Of a stretch of 64,000 bases of DNA, positions 50,829-63,717 are shown piece after piece; within the stretch, counting starts at the first letter, position 1, and each line of letters starts with the position of its first letter. Origin of the DNA: Tyto alba (lineage: Eukaryota; Chordata; Aves; Strigiformes; Tytonidae); NCBI RefSeq assembly GCF_018691265.1, contig NW_024881313.1, positions 10,802,501 through 10,866,500 on the forward strand. The letters run 5' to 3'. The position numbers and the translations under genes are program-made. The notes under the pieces were generated by a model. It worked only from the letters and a program-made list of their open reading frames with translations, ran no database searches and was not told where the DNA came from.

Positions 50829-51839
50829 CAAAGTAGTATCAAAACATAATGTTTTATTTAACCCCAAAGAACATTTTTGCTCCCTCTGATTTCTCATTCA
50901 AAACTGCAAGTTGACTAGGACAAAAGAACAATCTGTCTTCCCACAAAACTTAAGCCTAATGTTGTTTGCATAGAATACACTATTTCAAACTGTTTACAAT
51001 GAATGACAGTTCAGTTCTAAAAAGGCAACTAATTTTTATTAAGTTCTCTTAATAAAATAAATGGTTACAAATCTTCCTTCCCTAAAGGAATTGTGTACAT
51101 TTTAAGTGCCTGCTGTTCGACACCTCTGTTCTGTGTACTTTTAAATCCAAAATTCCCCTTCATATACCTTAGATGAAGCTCAGATACAGGTTACTTTCTT
51201 ATACCTTACCAGACAGTTTGGGAAATTTTTATTCATACTGACTAGGCACAAAATTTTAATGTAATAAACCACTACAGTGAATAAATAGAATGTATACACT
51301 TCTGACAAGATTGCAAAGTAGCTCCTCTAGACAACTTGTATTTTTAGACAGAAAGGGGAAGTAAGAAACACAGGGCTTGATTCTACTTTACCCTAGCATA
51401 CAAGACCCCCAGCAATATCTGTTCTCTTTCCAGAAGTGTTGACATTGGATTACAGCAGCAGAAAACAGTATCAACTCATGTTTAGACAGTCTGATGCTCC
51501 TTGGAAAAGGAATATAATCAGGGTCTCTGGGGATGCACTTTTCATGATTTACTTCCAGAAGGGACTACTGGTGGAGATTACACAAGATGAAGTCCTGCAA
51601 GGTCCACTATACACACACCCAGTATTTGCAGGGGGCAAGCAAGTCCAAAGCTTGTTCTTGTATTGCAGTATTTGTTGTCCAGAAGAAACCAGGAAGTACC
51701 CACAATCACATATGGATTTTTTTTTTCCAGACCACAGAAGTTTAAATAAATTTTCAAAAAATACTTTGAAGGAAAACAAGTGAACTTTTAATGATAAACA
51801 ATTTCTGTGAGCCTCTCTGTATATTTACACTACTCAGTT

Positions 51840-52270
51840 AGTTCCATGCAGGGTTAATGACAAAGGGCTTAACTGGTCTGCAGCATGCCATGGCCTGCCA
51901 CCCTGCAAAGGTCACGGTGGGAGCACAGCTCTGCTCCTTGACTTTGCCACCCATTTGGCAAGGGGTTGTCTGGCCGCCTTCCCTCTCCCCTTAGTCATCC
52001 TGCAGTCTGAGGATGCATGATTTGCGACGGTGAGAGGGGAGCTTGTGCTAATGAACCTTCCTCATCATGCAGCTCTTTATGCCTAATTCATCAGGCACTT
52101 TAAAGAGCGATCAACTCATCAACAGCCACACAGTGAATTTTTTAGCTCAAGGCTGGCGTATGCTCTCTTTTCTGTGCACAACTGTGGTTAAAGAGACTGC
52201 AGATGAAGCATATGTTGATAGACTAAATGTTATCAACACCCCTGCTCGCTGACCCACCGCCTGCTAGACT
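51840..52270. promoter_or_regulatory. Candidate conserved noncoding element
   Basis: A block with higher GC and almost no homopolymers, lying between AT-rich flanks. It holds GGGTTAATGACAAAGGG (about 51851), GCAAAGGTCAC with an AGGTCA nuclear-receptor half site at 51909-51914, GTGCTAATGAACC (about 52046) and GCCTAATTCATCAGGC (about 52081). CpGs are retained at 51915, 52025 and 52028. Texture and motif mix resemble a vertebrate enhancer. The short frame 52067-52252 inside it is not protein-like. Confidence 0.35.
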
Positions 52271-55185
52271 CTTCCGATACTAACAACATTGAAGTTAAAA
52301 AAGAGAAAACAAGCAAATAAACAAAAACAAAAAGGAGGAAATTTGAAATACTTCCATGTCCTGATAAACATTTTTTAGAAAAATAATCTCTCCTGTTGTA
52401 TCTATTTCAATGAATTTAAGATAATGACAGATTTCCTGAACCCTTTCTTATTTTTCTGGAATGTTTTGAGTATGCTACCATTGTGACTGCATATGTCCAT
52501 TCCCTCCTGTCCATCTTATTATTCTTGCAACCTAGTACCTACTAGTTTGCTGTCTGCTATGCTCTGACTCTCTGAGATTCTTTGGGAAGAGACTCACCAT
52601 CAGCAACAGGCTGAAGGTGCTGACAAATGCACACATACACATGCACACATACACACTGGAGGAGAACAAATTTTCCCTCGGTTCTCCTTCACCTACTGGC
52701 TTTAGATCTCACATATTACTATATTAGTCCTTGAATCTTCTCATTGAATTTTGGAGGCTTAAACATTTCATTTGGTGATTCAGTCTCTTGTCATGATTAG
52801 CAAACTTTAGTAACCACTCATTAGGGAATAAGACATTAAAGCACAAATGGGCAATATATATTGTCAATCTGCATTAGGAAACTAATCTGATCAGCAGTAA
52901 AACCAATATATGCCTAGAAATAGAAATTATCCCAGTTGTGTGTCCTGTAGACTGTCCAATGATTTCTTGAAGTACAGTAAGAAACTTTGGATTTACATTT
53001 GGATTTTGCAGTTCAGCAAAGTGCTTATCAAAAAAAGGGAACAAATCTAGGGCAAATCTCATAAAATACTATCCCTGTCCTGCAAAAAAAGCAACACCCC
53101 ACCCCATCCCCCCGCCCCCCATAACCCTCACAAGACACCACCAACTTTATCTGTATGAATTGCATTAAGTCCTTGCTTCTTAAGTTTTTCCTGACATGCT
53201 CCTACTCCATAGTAGAAGACTAATATATCCTTTGTTGCTGTTGTGGCTTTCAAGAACAGCACGGCTGCAGCTGGATTGGGGATGAATGTTAGGATACACA
53301 CTTCTCTCAGGGTGCAGATCCACCTCTGATGTTCATACTTTGCTGTTTAGCACTGATGGACAAGGGAAGATTTGAGGTCAAAGATACTCCTAGCTTGCTG
53401 CCCCTCCTCTCCTTCTTAATATAAAAGGGTATCTGACACTATGTGGAAGTGCTTCCCATGAGATGGACAGGAGAGTTTAGAACCTGTCTGGCCTGTCTGG
53501 GTATATAAGATACATATAAACATATCTTTATATCTATACCTGTACAATTTACAACTTCCTATGTGAAAATATTTTAACACCTTTCTGTCACTGTATTAAT
53601 TTGAAGAGTTTTCAGTTTGTTAAAACACCCAAAGACCAGTCTGACAGAGAATTGGGTCCCACTGATAAGGTCATGATCTGACTTGGGTTTCTGAAGATGG
53701 ATGACATGATCAGAGATGCTCACTGCTCCCCCAGAACTCAGGCCCACTCAGGCCACTTTGCGGTCTGGGTACCCAACCTCACCAGTATATTTTTTTCCCT
53801 TATTGAGCAGTGCTTGACTTTTCTTGTGTTTGACATCTATTGTGGATGCATGAAAATTTAATTGATACCTTTGCTGAAAGTCTCTCCGAAGTCAAAGGAA
53901 TGACTTCTTCTGGTCAATCCCAGATGTCTGAATTAAAAAAACAACCAAATAAACAAACATGATCATAGTCTTTTGGAAACTGAAGATTCATAATCCAGTT
54001 TTCATTATGAAAGGGTTTTGATTTGGGACACTAAAAAAAAACAAGTGGTTTTCAAAATGTCTATACAAAATTAAATAGTTTCTGTCAGATTTTAATTGGG
54101 ACCTTATTTTTTTTGTCCAGCATGACCTAGCAGCTACTGATCTATATGAGGTTTGTTTGTTGACTTTGTTTCTTTCACTGAAAAGTTTACATTATGATGT
54201 GCTGTCTGTGACATATGCAGGAATCTTCAGGAAGGCATTTCTGAAGAAGATAGCTATAATATTCAAGAATATAGGGGTCTAGAAAGAAAATCTGTTACTA
54301 GTTTTGTGTCTCACAGGCCTCTCTCAATATGTTCTCTAAAACTTGAAATAACTTTATATAATTTTGTCTGCAGAAGATCCAAGCAGAAGTACAACTGTTT
54401 GCAAAAGTTAAGGAAAAAAATTTAAGTCTACTTGGCATCATTTCATTTCTTTACAAATCTATTACATGAAAAAAATCACAGCTCCAGGGAGCTCAGCTAT
54501 TGTACCTGAACTGGAAGGTCTGACCCAGATATGGATTGTACCCATTATGTAGAGACCATCAATTGACAAACATTTGAAAGTGTTCAGACTACCAACAAGA
54601 ATAATATATATAAAAAAAAAAAAATCCGTTGGCACAAAAACATATCATAAAACACCTGAGATCTAACAAAGAAGCTAGTGCTGGTTCATTGTGAACAGAT
54701 ATTTTCAAAAGTCTTGCAGTTTTTACTTTGTTTTGTAACATGCTTAGTGGAATTCAAAAAAGCACCTGGCACTCAGATAAATGCTTCTTTTAAAGAAAAT
54801 CTAGAAAGTTATGCAATGATTGTGGGTGTGTGATCTGGGAATTTGGAGAACCCTCAACACTCACCATCTGGAGGAGGGGAATGGGGGTTCTTTATTTTTT
54901 TAAGTTGTAAATGATGAAGGTTGAGTGAGTTTTTGGACAATGATGGCTGTGTTTGCTACATATGAGCTATCACAAGTATAACAGCAGTGGTGCAAATGAA
55001 AACCAGATCTACAGGAGAGTCTCGGGGAGAACTAGGGGATGTGGGCTAAGATGGAAGGGCCAATGCTTTAATCTTTGACAATCAGATTTGGGAAATGGAG
55101 CTCAGTCTGTAAGCTAAACTGCTTCATATGTTTTACATGTGTAAACCAGAGGGTCACATGATTAACAGAATACACATACTCTGAC
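52271..55185. other. AT-rich noncoding spacer
   Basis: Contains a 14-base tandem duplication at 52629-52656 and a C-rich run near 53098-53121. No frame with a recognisable product, no mobile element recognised. Confidence 0.55.
52629..52656. repeat. Tandem 14-base CA-rich duplication
   Basis: GCACACATACACAT (52629-52642) is followed by GCACACATACACAC (52643-52656). A cryptic CA-type minisatellite. Confidence 0.9.
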
Positions 55186-55223
55186 CCCTATGCCGATTTA
55201 AACCAGGTGAAATTCTGCCTCAT
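55186..55223. repeat. Half copy of an old palindromic amniote repeat
   Basis: TATGCCGATTTAAACCAGGT followed by GAAATTCTGCC corresponds to one arm (TATGCCGATTTACACCAGCTGAGGATCTGGCC) of a palindromic interspersed repeat that I recognise from amniote genomes. The other arm is not visible upstream. Confidence 0.5.
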
Positions 55224-55555
55224 ACATGGCACTATTGTTAATGCAACTCACCTTGTACTTAGTTTGAACTTTGTGTGACAATCAGTCAGTTTCATATTAA
55301 AATAAAAACATTACTCTTAATTTCTTTCAATTCAGGGTGGAGCTAAAAGAGTCAGAGGCGTCTTTCCATTGATTTCAAAACATCCCAGATTTTGTGTTGT
55401 GATGTATAAAACAACTTGTTACAAAATACCTCTTTTTGATGATAGTAGCACCGCTGTAAAAAATAATAGAAGAAAATTAAATTTCTGGGAAAAAAAATCT
55501 CCTTTAAATTTTCCTCTTTGTAATGTTCTGGTTGCAATCCTAAGCAGAGCAAGAG

Positions 55556-55870
55556 CTGTGTGCTTTCAATGTGAGCACGATATCAAGCACCGCAAATGTT
55601 CAGCTTAGAACTGTCAAGCCACACATAAAATATCGATACCTCACATTGGCAGGGTTAATACAGTGTTATTTTAATTGCAAACACACTGTGGGTGATTAGT
55701 CAAACTTGGTGCGTCTTGAATTCTAAGATAAAGATGCCTTCTGGCTGGACCTCCTATGCAATTAGCACTATGACCCTCATGTGCTCTTCTCTGTTATTAA
55801 TATGATTGGTCTAATATGAGTATTAGATATCATTCATTAACCTGTTGTGAACCACCTTAGAAACCATCTT
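55556..55870. promoter_or_regulatory. Candidate conserved noncoding element
   Basis: A homopolymer-poor block with the palindrome TATCGATA (55631-55638, a CUT/ONECUT-like core), GGGTTAATACAG (about 55653), TAATTG (55672-55677), GATTAGTC (about 55695) and several ATTAATATGATTGG-type sequences near 55797. Motif density resembles that of conserved developmental enhancers. Inference only. Confidence 0.3.
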
Positions 55871-56197
55871 TGAATAATAGACTACATTCCTTTTTTAAAT
55901 CCATTTACTAGCAGGGAGAGTGAAAAGGATGAAGACAAGCTTTCTCCATTAGACTGACTGGTATAGTGTTAAGCAATATAAGGTGTATGAAATTATGGAA
56001 GAACAAATTAAATAACAGGGCATATCTGGATCATTAGTAATGAATGATCAGGTGCTCATTATGTTGAATTTCCACCCTGTTCAGAAGATGAATGCACATG
56101 CCAGAACAGAAATATGCTAACTGACCCTGCCTGAAAAAAAAACTAATGCACATCTGGAAGTTCACTGGTTTGCCAGCTCACTACTGTTTATGCTGGC

Positions 56198-56220
56198 TTT
56201 CTCTCTCTCTCTCTCTCTTT
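56198..56220. repeat. (CT)n microsatellite
   Basis: About ten CT units inside a longer pyrimidine-rich stretch that continues to about 56245. Confidence 0.95.
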
Positions 56221-56401
56221 CTTTAATTCTTTCTTTTCATTTTTTAAACCAAGCAGTTTTAATTTTAATCGTTTGCTTGTTTATAAAAGTTAATTTGCCT
56301 ACACACTACTTATTCAAAAGTTGCAGACTATTATTAGCATTAGGTGAATAGAATTAAAAATAAAAGAAAGTATTTTGGAAGGGAAGCATGCTATTCTGTG
56401 G

Positions 56402-56485
56402 GGACAGATCTTCAGCTGGTAGGAATCAAGTACTCCACTGGCTTCGACGGAGCTCTTCCGTTTACATCAACTGAGGAAAAAGCCC
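56402..56485. repeat. Old palindromic interspersed repeat, both arms present
   Basis: GACAGATCTTCAGCTGGTAG (56403) leads into AATCAAGTACTCC, a centre CCACTGGCTTCGACGG, then GGAGCTCTTCCGTTTACATC and AACTGAGGAAAAAGCCC. The left arm (about 56404-56436) and right arm (about 56449-56483) are imperfect reverse complements of each other. The order matches the palindrome CAGATCCTCAGCTGGTGTAAAT...CTCCATTGACTTCAATGGAG...ATTTACACCAGCTGAGGATCTG that I know as recurrent in amniote DNA. It could be a MITE-like relic; its family name is not known to me. Confidence 0.65.
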
Positions 56486-58309
56486 AGTAAAAGAACATTA
56501 TCTACAGTAAGGAAGATTGGATTGTTACCAGGAACTGATCATAGTTTTACTGACTTTTCAGGTTCAATATTTTGCCTTAATAACACTCTGAACTGAGTAC
56601 TGTTATATTCCTATGTGAAAGCTTTATTACATTGATTAGATCGTTTACTCACCCCACATAGCAGGACCTCTCAGAATGGGTGAAACACCCATTCTCTGAT
56701 CCAAAGACAAGGACACACATGTGGCAGGTTGATTGCCTAAGAAAGGTGTTGGGGTTTACCTTATCTGGTGGGAGAGCCCCATCGCAGAGGAAGGGCTGTG
56801 GATTTAAATCTCTAAAACAGGAAGAGAGAGGGTAAGATGAATGATGTTCCCTGGTCTCTGTACCCCATTAGGAAGGACACAATCCTGTTTTTGTTAAATT
56901 CTACGTGTTCCCTCCTACTTCATGGGGAAGGGGTCAGTAGTGCTTTGTGTGCTGACACAGGTGCTACTGGAGGCTGGGTGCTGGGGTGCTGCCCTGCAAA
57001 TGTGTGAGGTCCAGGCATGAGAGGGATAAGGATCCTCTCTAATAGGTCTAACTCAAATGGCTGACTCTTAGAAGATCGGTGTATAGAAAAGTAGTCTTCC
57101 TGCAAAGGAGAAATTAGTGTTCATGTTTTATAAGCTATATTTGTTTGAAGTAGGACTCTAAGTGTGAGTCCTCATTAATATAGGATTGAAATTTTTATGT
57201 TTTTAAGCAGATGAGCTTAAACTCACTGAGTATGTGTTTATTCCAGATATTCCTGTTGGAAAGGAAGTAGAAGGAGGCAGAAGATTTGCTGATTCTTCTT
57301 TCTAATATCCAGCATGCTGTTTCATTAAAGCATCATATTTTAAATCATGCTTCTCAATTACTTGAATAAGAGTAGCTCAGAGTGATTGTCTTTGCCATCT
57401 GAACAAGAAATATTCACTAAAGAGCTGAACAGTGTGTTGTTCTTAAATGAGTATTGTGGTGTTTTCATGGAGTTTTCCAGGGCTTCTTAGAAAGAAAGTC
57501 ATATCTATTGCTTAAATTAAACATTGAATTGTATGACTTCTGCAGAGGTCAGCTGCTAAAAACTTAATTTTTAATCATCTGCTAACAACCTGGAGATCGG
57601 TTCAATTGTTAGGAATTCTAGCAATACCAAAATTATCACTGTGTTGAATTATTAAAGGTTTGTATCAAAGAATGAGCTTAAGTTGCTTTGGTCTTGTGTA
57701 AAAATTCCTCTGATCTTTGGCAATCATAATTTATTTACAGCTTCCATACGTTCTCCCTCTTTCACAAAGAAATAGGGTTGCTTAAGTATGGCCACGAGGC
57801 ACTGAATTTTCATATGTAGTACTGTCTCTCAGTTAGAAAGACAGGGAAGAACTGTTGGCTTGAAGGTTCAGCAGCCAGCTTTTCTGTGTGAAAGGCAGGT
57901 TATCTAAACATTTTCTTCCCCTGAGAGAGATTTTCATAATATTTATTCTAAAATACAAATATTAGGGCTCTTTGCTCCATGTGAATTATCCTTAGGTATA
58001 GTAAATACAGTTCAGGTTAAAATAAAATCAGGGCATAGCAACAGCTAATGTTTACATTTATAAAAGTACATGTGGAGATTATTGCAGGAAAATGTTCCAG
58101 AATTTATTAAAAAGTCACCCTTTTAGCTAGATAAAGAACACTTTAACATTTGGGCTTGAACCCAAGCTGGCTGTAGCTGTGCACTGTGGCTTCCACAGAG
58201 TATCTCTGTTTAATGTGGACATCTTCCCAAAAGTTGTGATTGGTTCATCTTGCAAAAGGCAGATTAATACCAAATGTCCTGGTCCATACACTACACAGGA
58301 CAGGATTTC

Positions 58310-58328
58310 TTTTTTTTTTTTTTTTTTT
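58310..58328. repeat. Homopolymer T19
   Basis: Nineteen consecutive T residues. Possible tail of a minus-strand retroposon, body not recognised. Confidence 0.9.
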
Positions 58329-61300
58329 AATTCAGCTTCGATGTATCGACTAATGTCTTGACAATCCTTTAGAGTCAAAAGGAGATAGGATCACCCATTT
58401 ATTACTTGTCTGTGTCAGACATATAATTACTTGAAGCATCTGGTCAGCTATAGTGAAAATGGAGCAGAGAAACAAATAACATATTTGGTATACCATTGTA
58501 GTTCATACTTAAAACTGCAACACAATTTTAAATGGTGCATGACTCTACAAAAAAAGGTATATAGAAATAAAAGCCTAATTTTTTGTTTTTGAAAATGATT
58601 GTCAGTACATCATTGCTTTGAAATTACGTCCTTCTGTTGATAATCTGTTGAAGTTCACAACAGATATGCACAAAGGCTTGATTTTCTTCAGAAACAGGAT
58701 ATAGTAAATGTTCCAAGAAAAATGCTTGCCAAATTTTCATACAACAGTTCTCAGTTCTGACAGTTTTTATTTAAATCTGCTTTTACACAAGCAAATAAAA
58801 AGAACATGATTTTTAGTTGCTATTCCTTTCAGTCTCTAGAGATCAAACTACGTGGGAGTGGACAAGAAATCCTCGAAATGTGCTTACTAGTTTTGTAAAG
58901 TTTAACTGAAGATGGACTCAGATCTCTAGCAGGGTTTTATGGTTCCAGCAGCATGAAAGGGAGAACCATTAGGAGGCTCACCAGTTATTTAGTGAGTGTA
59001 TGCCATTAGTAAGCCAGAGTAAAATAAAATAAGAGCAGACTCCTTCTTGGACCTTTTTGTAAAATGCTTATGTTTTTTGTCATACAGTTAAGTTCTATCT
59101 TCTCTCTATAATAGATTTTCTCACACAGTTGCACAGTCTAATTATACAAGAAGGTTGGTCTTAATTACAACTTCTATTGCAATGATCCTGGCCTGCTTAT
59201 TTTTACTCTATAACATTCTTTAAGAATAGATTTGACATATAACACATTCAGTTTACTCACTCAAGCGATCTTACCTATGATAAGTCAACCTTGAAAGGGT
59301 TCACCTGGTTCTTGGAGGAGAAATCCACTTCTCTGAATATTTGTTTCACTGATTCAACAAATCCTGGCATGGACACATAGGAAAAGCACATCATTAGTAG
59401 ACAAAAGGCACTGCCTGCTGATAACTCCAGACACCCGTGTAGCATGCGTCTCTATAACCTACTCTCACAGTGAAGTCTTTCCAAAATGCTCAGTGCTAAC
59501 ACAGTGTTATCCCAACTGAAATAGCAGCAATTAAATTTCCATTGCAAAGAAAATATGAACAAAGCTGAACACTTTTGTAAAAAACCACGCTGTTCAGATG
59601 GAGAAAGCAGCTCTGAATAGCTGAGAACTCTGTCAAATCAACATCAGTTCTCATCAGAACACTCCAAGGTGCTTCTCTTTGCAATAACATAATGCATTTC
59701 AATTTCTGTCACTAGCAGTTTTTCATGCTTAGAAAAACAATGCTACATGATTATTTTCTATCTCTAAAGAGAGTGATTTTTCCCTTTAACTGTCCTAACT
59801 AAAAACTAGTAAAATCAAACATACATAATAGCAAAATTAAAACAGTGCGCTAAACAGAAAGTAAACAACAAGGGAGACTGCATCTAAAAACATCCCTTTA
59901 AAGACCTTAGAAAGTTAGGGTTGAAAATTTAAGATTAGAATGAAAGCACTTTCGAAATTTTATCTGTAATGGTTATTGCACTGTCCTACAGTACTCAATT
60001 ACAAACACACTTCTTATATGATTCCCCACCTTAAAGCTGCATTACATATTTAAAACCTCTTGTTCATGCATGCAAGAGATAAAAAGATATTTTTTAAAAA
60101 ATCCTTACAGAAGAATGATTTTCATGAAGGTAGCTCCCTCAGATGCTGAAAGAAAATTGGAACACCTCTATCTCTTTATTAAAATATGCAGATGTTCAGT
60201 GTTTTTTCCTCTGTTCTCAAGAAATACACTTTTTAATATATGCTGTTATATGATCCCATACAAAGAAGCATATTTTATTTTACAATATATAAATACGCTG
60301 CATTTATCAAAAGCAATTCTCATAAATTTTTCTTTCATTTGGGAAAATTAAAACATATTTTACGCATAACTGTGCAATATTATTGTATCTAATATGATTT
60401 CAGCTGAGGGAAACAAATGAATACAAGTTTGGGGAAAAGGTTTTGAAAAATGACTCCACTCATATTTAGTACAGTGCTTTGTTTGCAATCAAGAAATGTA
60501 CTCTGGTTAACTGAGAATAAAATAAAATCTTCTCTGTCACTTCAAATAGGATATCCCTGCTTGCAGGTTTCATCCCAACAGCTCAGAGATTCGAGGTGTT
60601 TGATCAGAGTCCACTTTCATATATGATGAAATGTTAGATGTCTGGAAATTAATCCAACACAAAAAAACCCAATAATTGGTATTACTGGAAGAGTAATCAT
60701 GATGTGATCCTCCCCTCACACAAAAAAATTTGAAAGTCTTCAACAGTTTCTGCAGATCACCTGTACAGTCAATCTGTTGTGGGATGCTTTGCACTTGAGT
60801 TGTGGTGAGATTTAGTGGACTATCATTTCTACCTGAAGTAAAAATTGTTGTCCTTTCTGAAACTCAGAGATAATATTTTTGTTCTTTTATGGGTATATAC
60901 TAGTATTTGACTATAAATTAACATATTAATATTGGCATACAAAAGAGAAATCATGTGGAGTTAGTCAATTATCCATGTTAGCAAAGGGACTGGCATGCAG
61001 ATTAGGGTGAGGAAATACATTTAGGCTTAAATCCCAGTTCTTCTGTGAGCCAGCTATCTTAATTTCTGCCAATTTGAGAATAAATAGTCCAGAACTGGTT
61101 CATATTATGTGCTTTAGTCTGACCTCAATTATGATCAATTTATGCCAGGCTAATTGTGGGAAAACTTTGGACCAGAGCTACAGCTTTTTTAACTTTATAT
61201 TTTGAGATCAAATCTTTGCATCCTGATGCATGTGCCATCACCATATTACTAAAAGTCATCTCATTTTGCTGAAATACAGATTAGTTACCAAGAACAGTCT

Positions 61301-61922
61301 CGCGTTCTTAGATGTATTCTCTGGAGTGTGGAAACTGAGTATGGCCTCATTCATTTTTCTTAAACTGGCCCAAGTAGAGTACAGTCAACATTAAAGTCTT
61401 ACCATTCAGGAAAATTAGTGAACACAATTTCCAAGTTTTTTTGTACTGATTAACGACGCAGCAAGCAGGAAGAATTGGTCATGTAAAACACTGAGATATG
61501 GAAGTTCACCAAACTCAGAGAAGGAATCCGATTTTTCCCCAGATGCTTTTTCTCCAGTGTATTTTCTATGCCTCAGTTAATAAATGCACAGGAGTTTGAC
61601 ACCATCAAACAGGGCCCCAGTAGTCAAGAATTACCTATATGAAACATTCTCAATACAGGGTAAGAACATCAGGTGACTTCTGTATTAGAAGACCCACAAA
61701 TGTCAGAATTTATCACAGACCCATTAGAGCAATGGGTATTTTCAGTCTGCTGCTTATGGTTTTACAAATTTTTCCTACTATCATAATTTCTGTGGAGAAG
61801 TTTTATTCATCCATTAAAATAAATTAACAGGAAGAAAGTCCAAAAAAACAGTCTATGACAGTCTTTGTAAAATTAATAAGAAATTCCAGGAACCAAAACA
61901 AAATGATAAAAACAACCTAAGT

Positions 61923-61941
61923 AAAAAAAAAAAAAAAAAAA
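61923..61941. repeat. Homopolymer A19
   Basis: Nineteen consecutive A residues. Confidence 0.9.
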
Positions 61942-63321
61942 GATAAATTTAATCCAAGCTTTTGATCATTCTTCAGCCATCCCTATTGGGACTGGGCTTA
62001 ACCAACACGTCTCTCCAGTAGTTACACTGCAAGGCAATATAGCATCACATTTATGATGACAAAGTAAATTATTCAATAAAGAAATTCAGGTTTCAGTAAT
62101 GTCTTTTTTCCTCTTAAATTTATGCTGCAGTGTATATTCGCACATTGCTGTTTATCTGTCTAGTGAGCTTTTTTAGTATATGAGTGCCTCCTAATGAGTA
62201 AATAGCCAAAATCACACTGGGATGATGATATATCCTTCCCTCTACTTTCTCTCAGTTGATTTAACCTTCTCTCCTCTTCCTTCTTTCCGTATCTACCCAA
62301 TAATTCTTTTTCTCAACTCTTTTTCTAAATGAATTCACTCGTACATGTTTCTTACTTCCTTATTCTTAATTTTATTTACTTTCTAGGGGACTGTAAAAAA
62401 TAAATCAGAAATAAACTTTTTCTTTCATTTTGAAAACAGTCATACATATGATGGTTTAAATTTCCTATACCAATAGACTGCTTTGAATAGTTGTTGCTCT
62501 CTGCACAAACTAGACTTTTGCATTTTTCTACTGAAATAGCTGAAAATGTAACAATCCAACTGGAAGCCAGAAAGTGAAGATCACTGTGCCCAAGTTAGCT
62601 GAATGGGTTATCTGAACAGTCTGGAAATTGCCTTCTATCCAGTCACAGAAGACCATCAGCTATTTCCTCTCATACCAATTTGATCATGCAGCAGCAGTAT
62701 AGAATCCAGACAGACTCTTAGGATATAAATCATTGCACTGAACTAACGGGAGAAAATATTTTAAAAATAATCAAAGTATGTCAGTCTTTTTAAGCATACC
62801 TCATTTTATCTTTTTTTGAAAACAGATTCAATAGCTATCTTTACCTGGACAATAATTTCAGGTACATATGGAACTATTAAGTAAGTGGCATTTGCACCAG
62901 ATGAAGACTAAGGTTTTTGTGGGGCACTAGGATTGGGCAGATATTCTGAAGCTGCAGCATCCTAAAGTTACTGTGAGAAACCTCACCATGGTAATTTAAA
63001 AATCAGCTCAAGACTTATGGTGTTCCAGACTTGAGTAAGCATGAAGAAAGAATGAGACCATCCTCAAATCCTGATTTTCAGGGAATGACTGGACTAATTC
63101 AGTCAGCCTCCAGTCTTCAGGTATACCTTCATGTTATTGAAAAAGCACAGTGTTACCACATGCTCAAATCATACACATGCAGTATATGCAGAGTTAGAAG
63201 TACTTCAGAATGGAGAAGGATCACGCTAAAACTAGTGACCCATCTCTTTTATGACAAGGTTTAAAACAATGATACAAAGATCTTAAAATTTAATTGAAAA
63301 AAATAGCAAATATTTATTTTG

Positions 63322-63339
63322 TTATTATTATCATTATTA

Positions 63340-63405
<66 letters not shown>
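63322..63405. repeat. (TTA)n microsatellite with 21 pure units
   Basis: Units of TTA run from 63322 with two TCA interruptions (63331-63333 and 63340-63342), then 21 perfect units from 63343 to 63405. The clean part is long enough to be unstable in length. The interruptions at one end are typical of arrays that have grown from the other end. Confidence 0.97.
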
Positions 63406-63407
<2 letters not shown>

Positions 63408-63717
63408 TTAAATTTCTCTTACCCCTGTTTAAATTTCAAGCTGCTGGTCCTTCTTTTTTATTTAACTTCCCAGGAGAAAAGGAGTGATGAAATCTCTATT
63501 TTTCACCTTTTCCTCATTGGTAAATGGAGACACCTAAAATTAAAATGTAAAGAAAATATTTCTTTTAATCTAAAACTTTTTACTTAAAATAAGGCATAAA
63601 TTTTATTTGGAAATCAAAGAATCAAAAATCTTATTTATTGTGATTATCTTTAATAAAAGTTCAGCTTTTTTCCCAGCTTCTGCATTCAATTGAGTTGTTA
63701 CATTAGAGGAGTCAGTC

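Larger units (their letters stand above)
45757..51839. other. AT-rich noncoding spacer
   Basis: Contains A-rich tracts at 46515-46546 and 50810-50828 and a weak MIR-like stretch near 50030. Frames of up to 115 codons (51436-51783, plus; 46746-46414, minus) have no domain and no splice-site context that stands out. A 69-codon minus frame at 46888-46679 is slightly cysteine-rich but matches nothing known to me. Confidence 0.55.
56486..63717. other. AT-rich noncoding spacer
   Basis: Contains T19 at 58310-58328, A19 at 61923-61941 and the TTA array at 63322-63405. Open frames of up to 97 codons are chance frames; the longest (63294-63587) is open because the TTA array translates as poly-isoleucine. 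No mobile element was recognised until the LTR at the window end. Confidence 0.6.

Noticed and set aside
51436..51783. 115-codon plus frame, considered as a processed pseudogene
   Set aside because: No recognisable protein family, no poly(A) tail and no target-site duplication visible.
63294..63587. 97-codon frame with a long isoleucine run
   Set aside because: An artefact of the TTA microsatellite.
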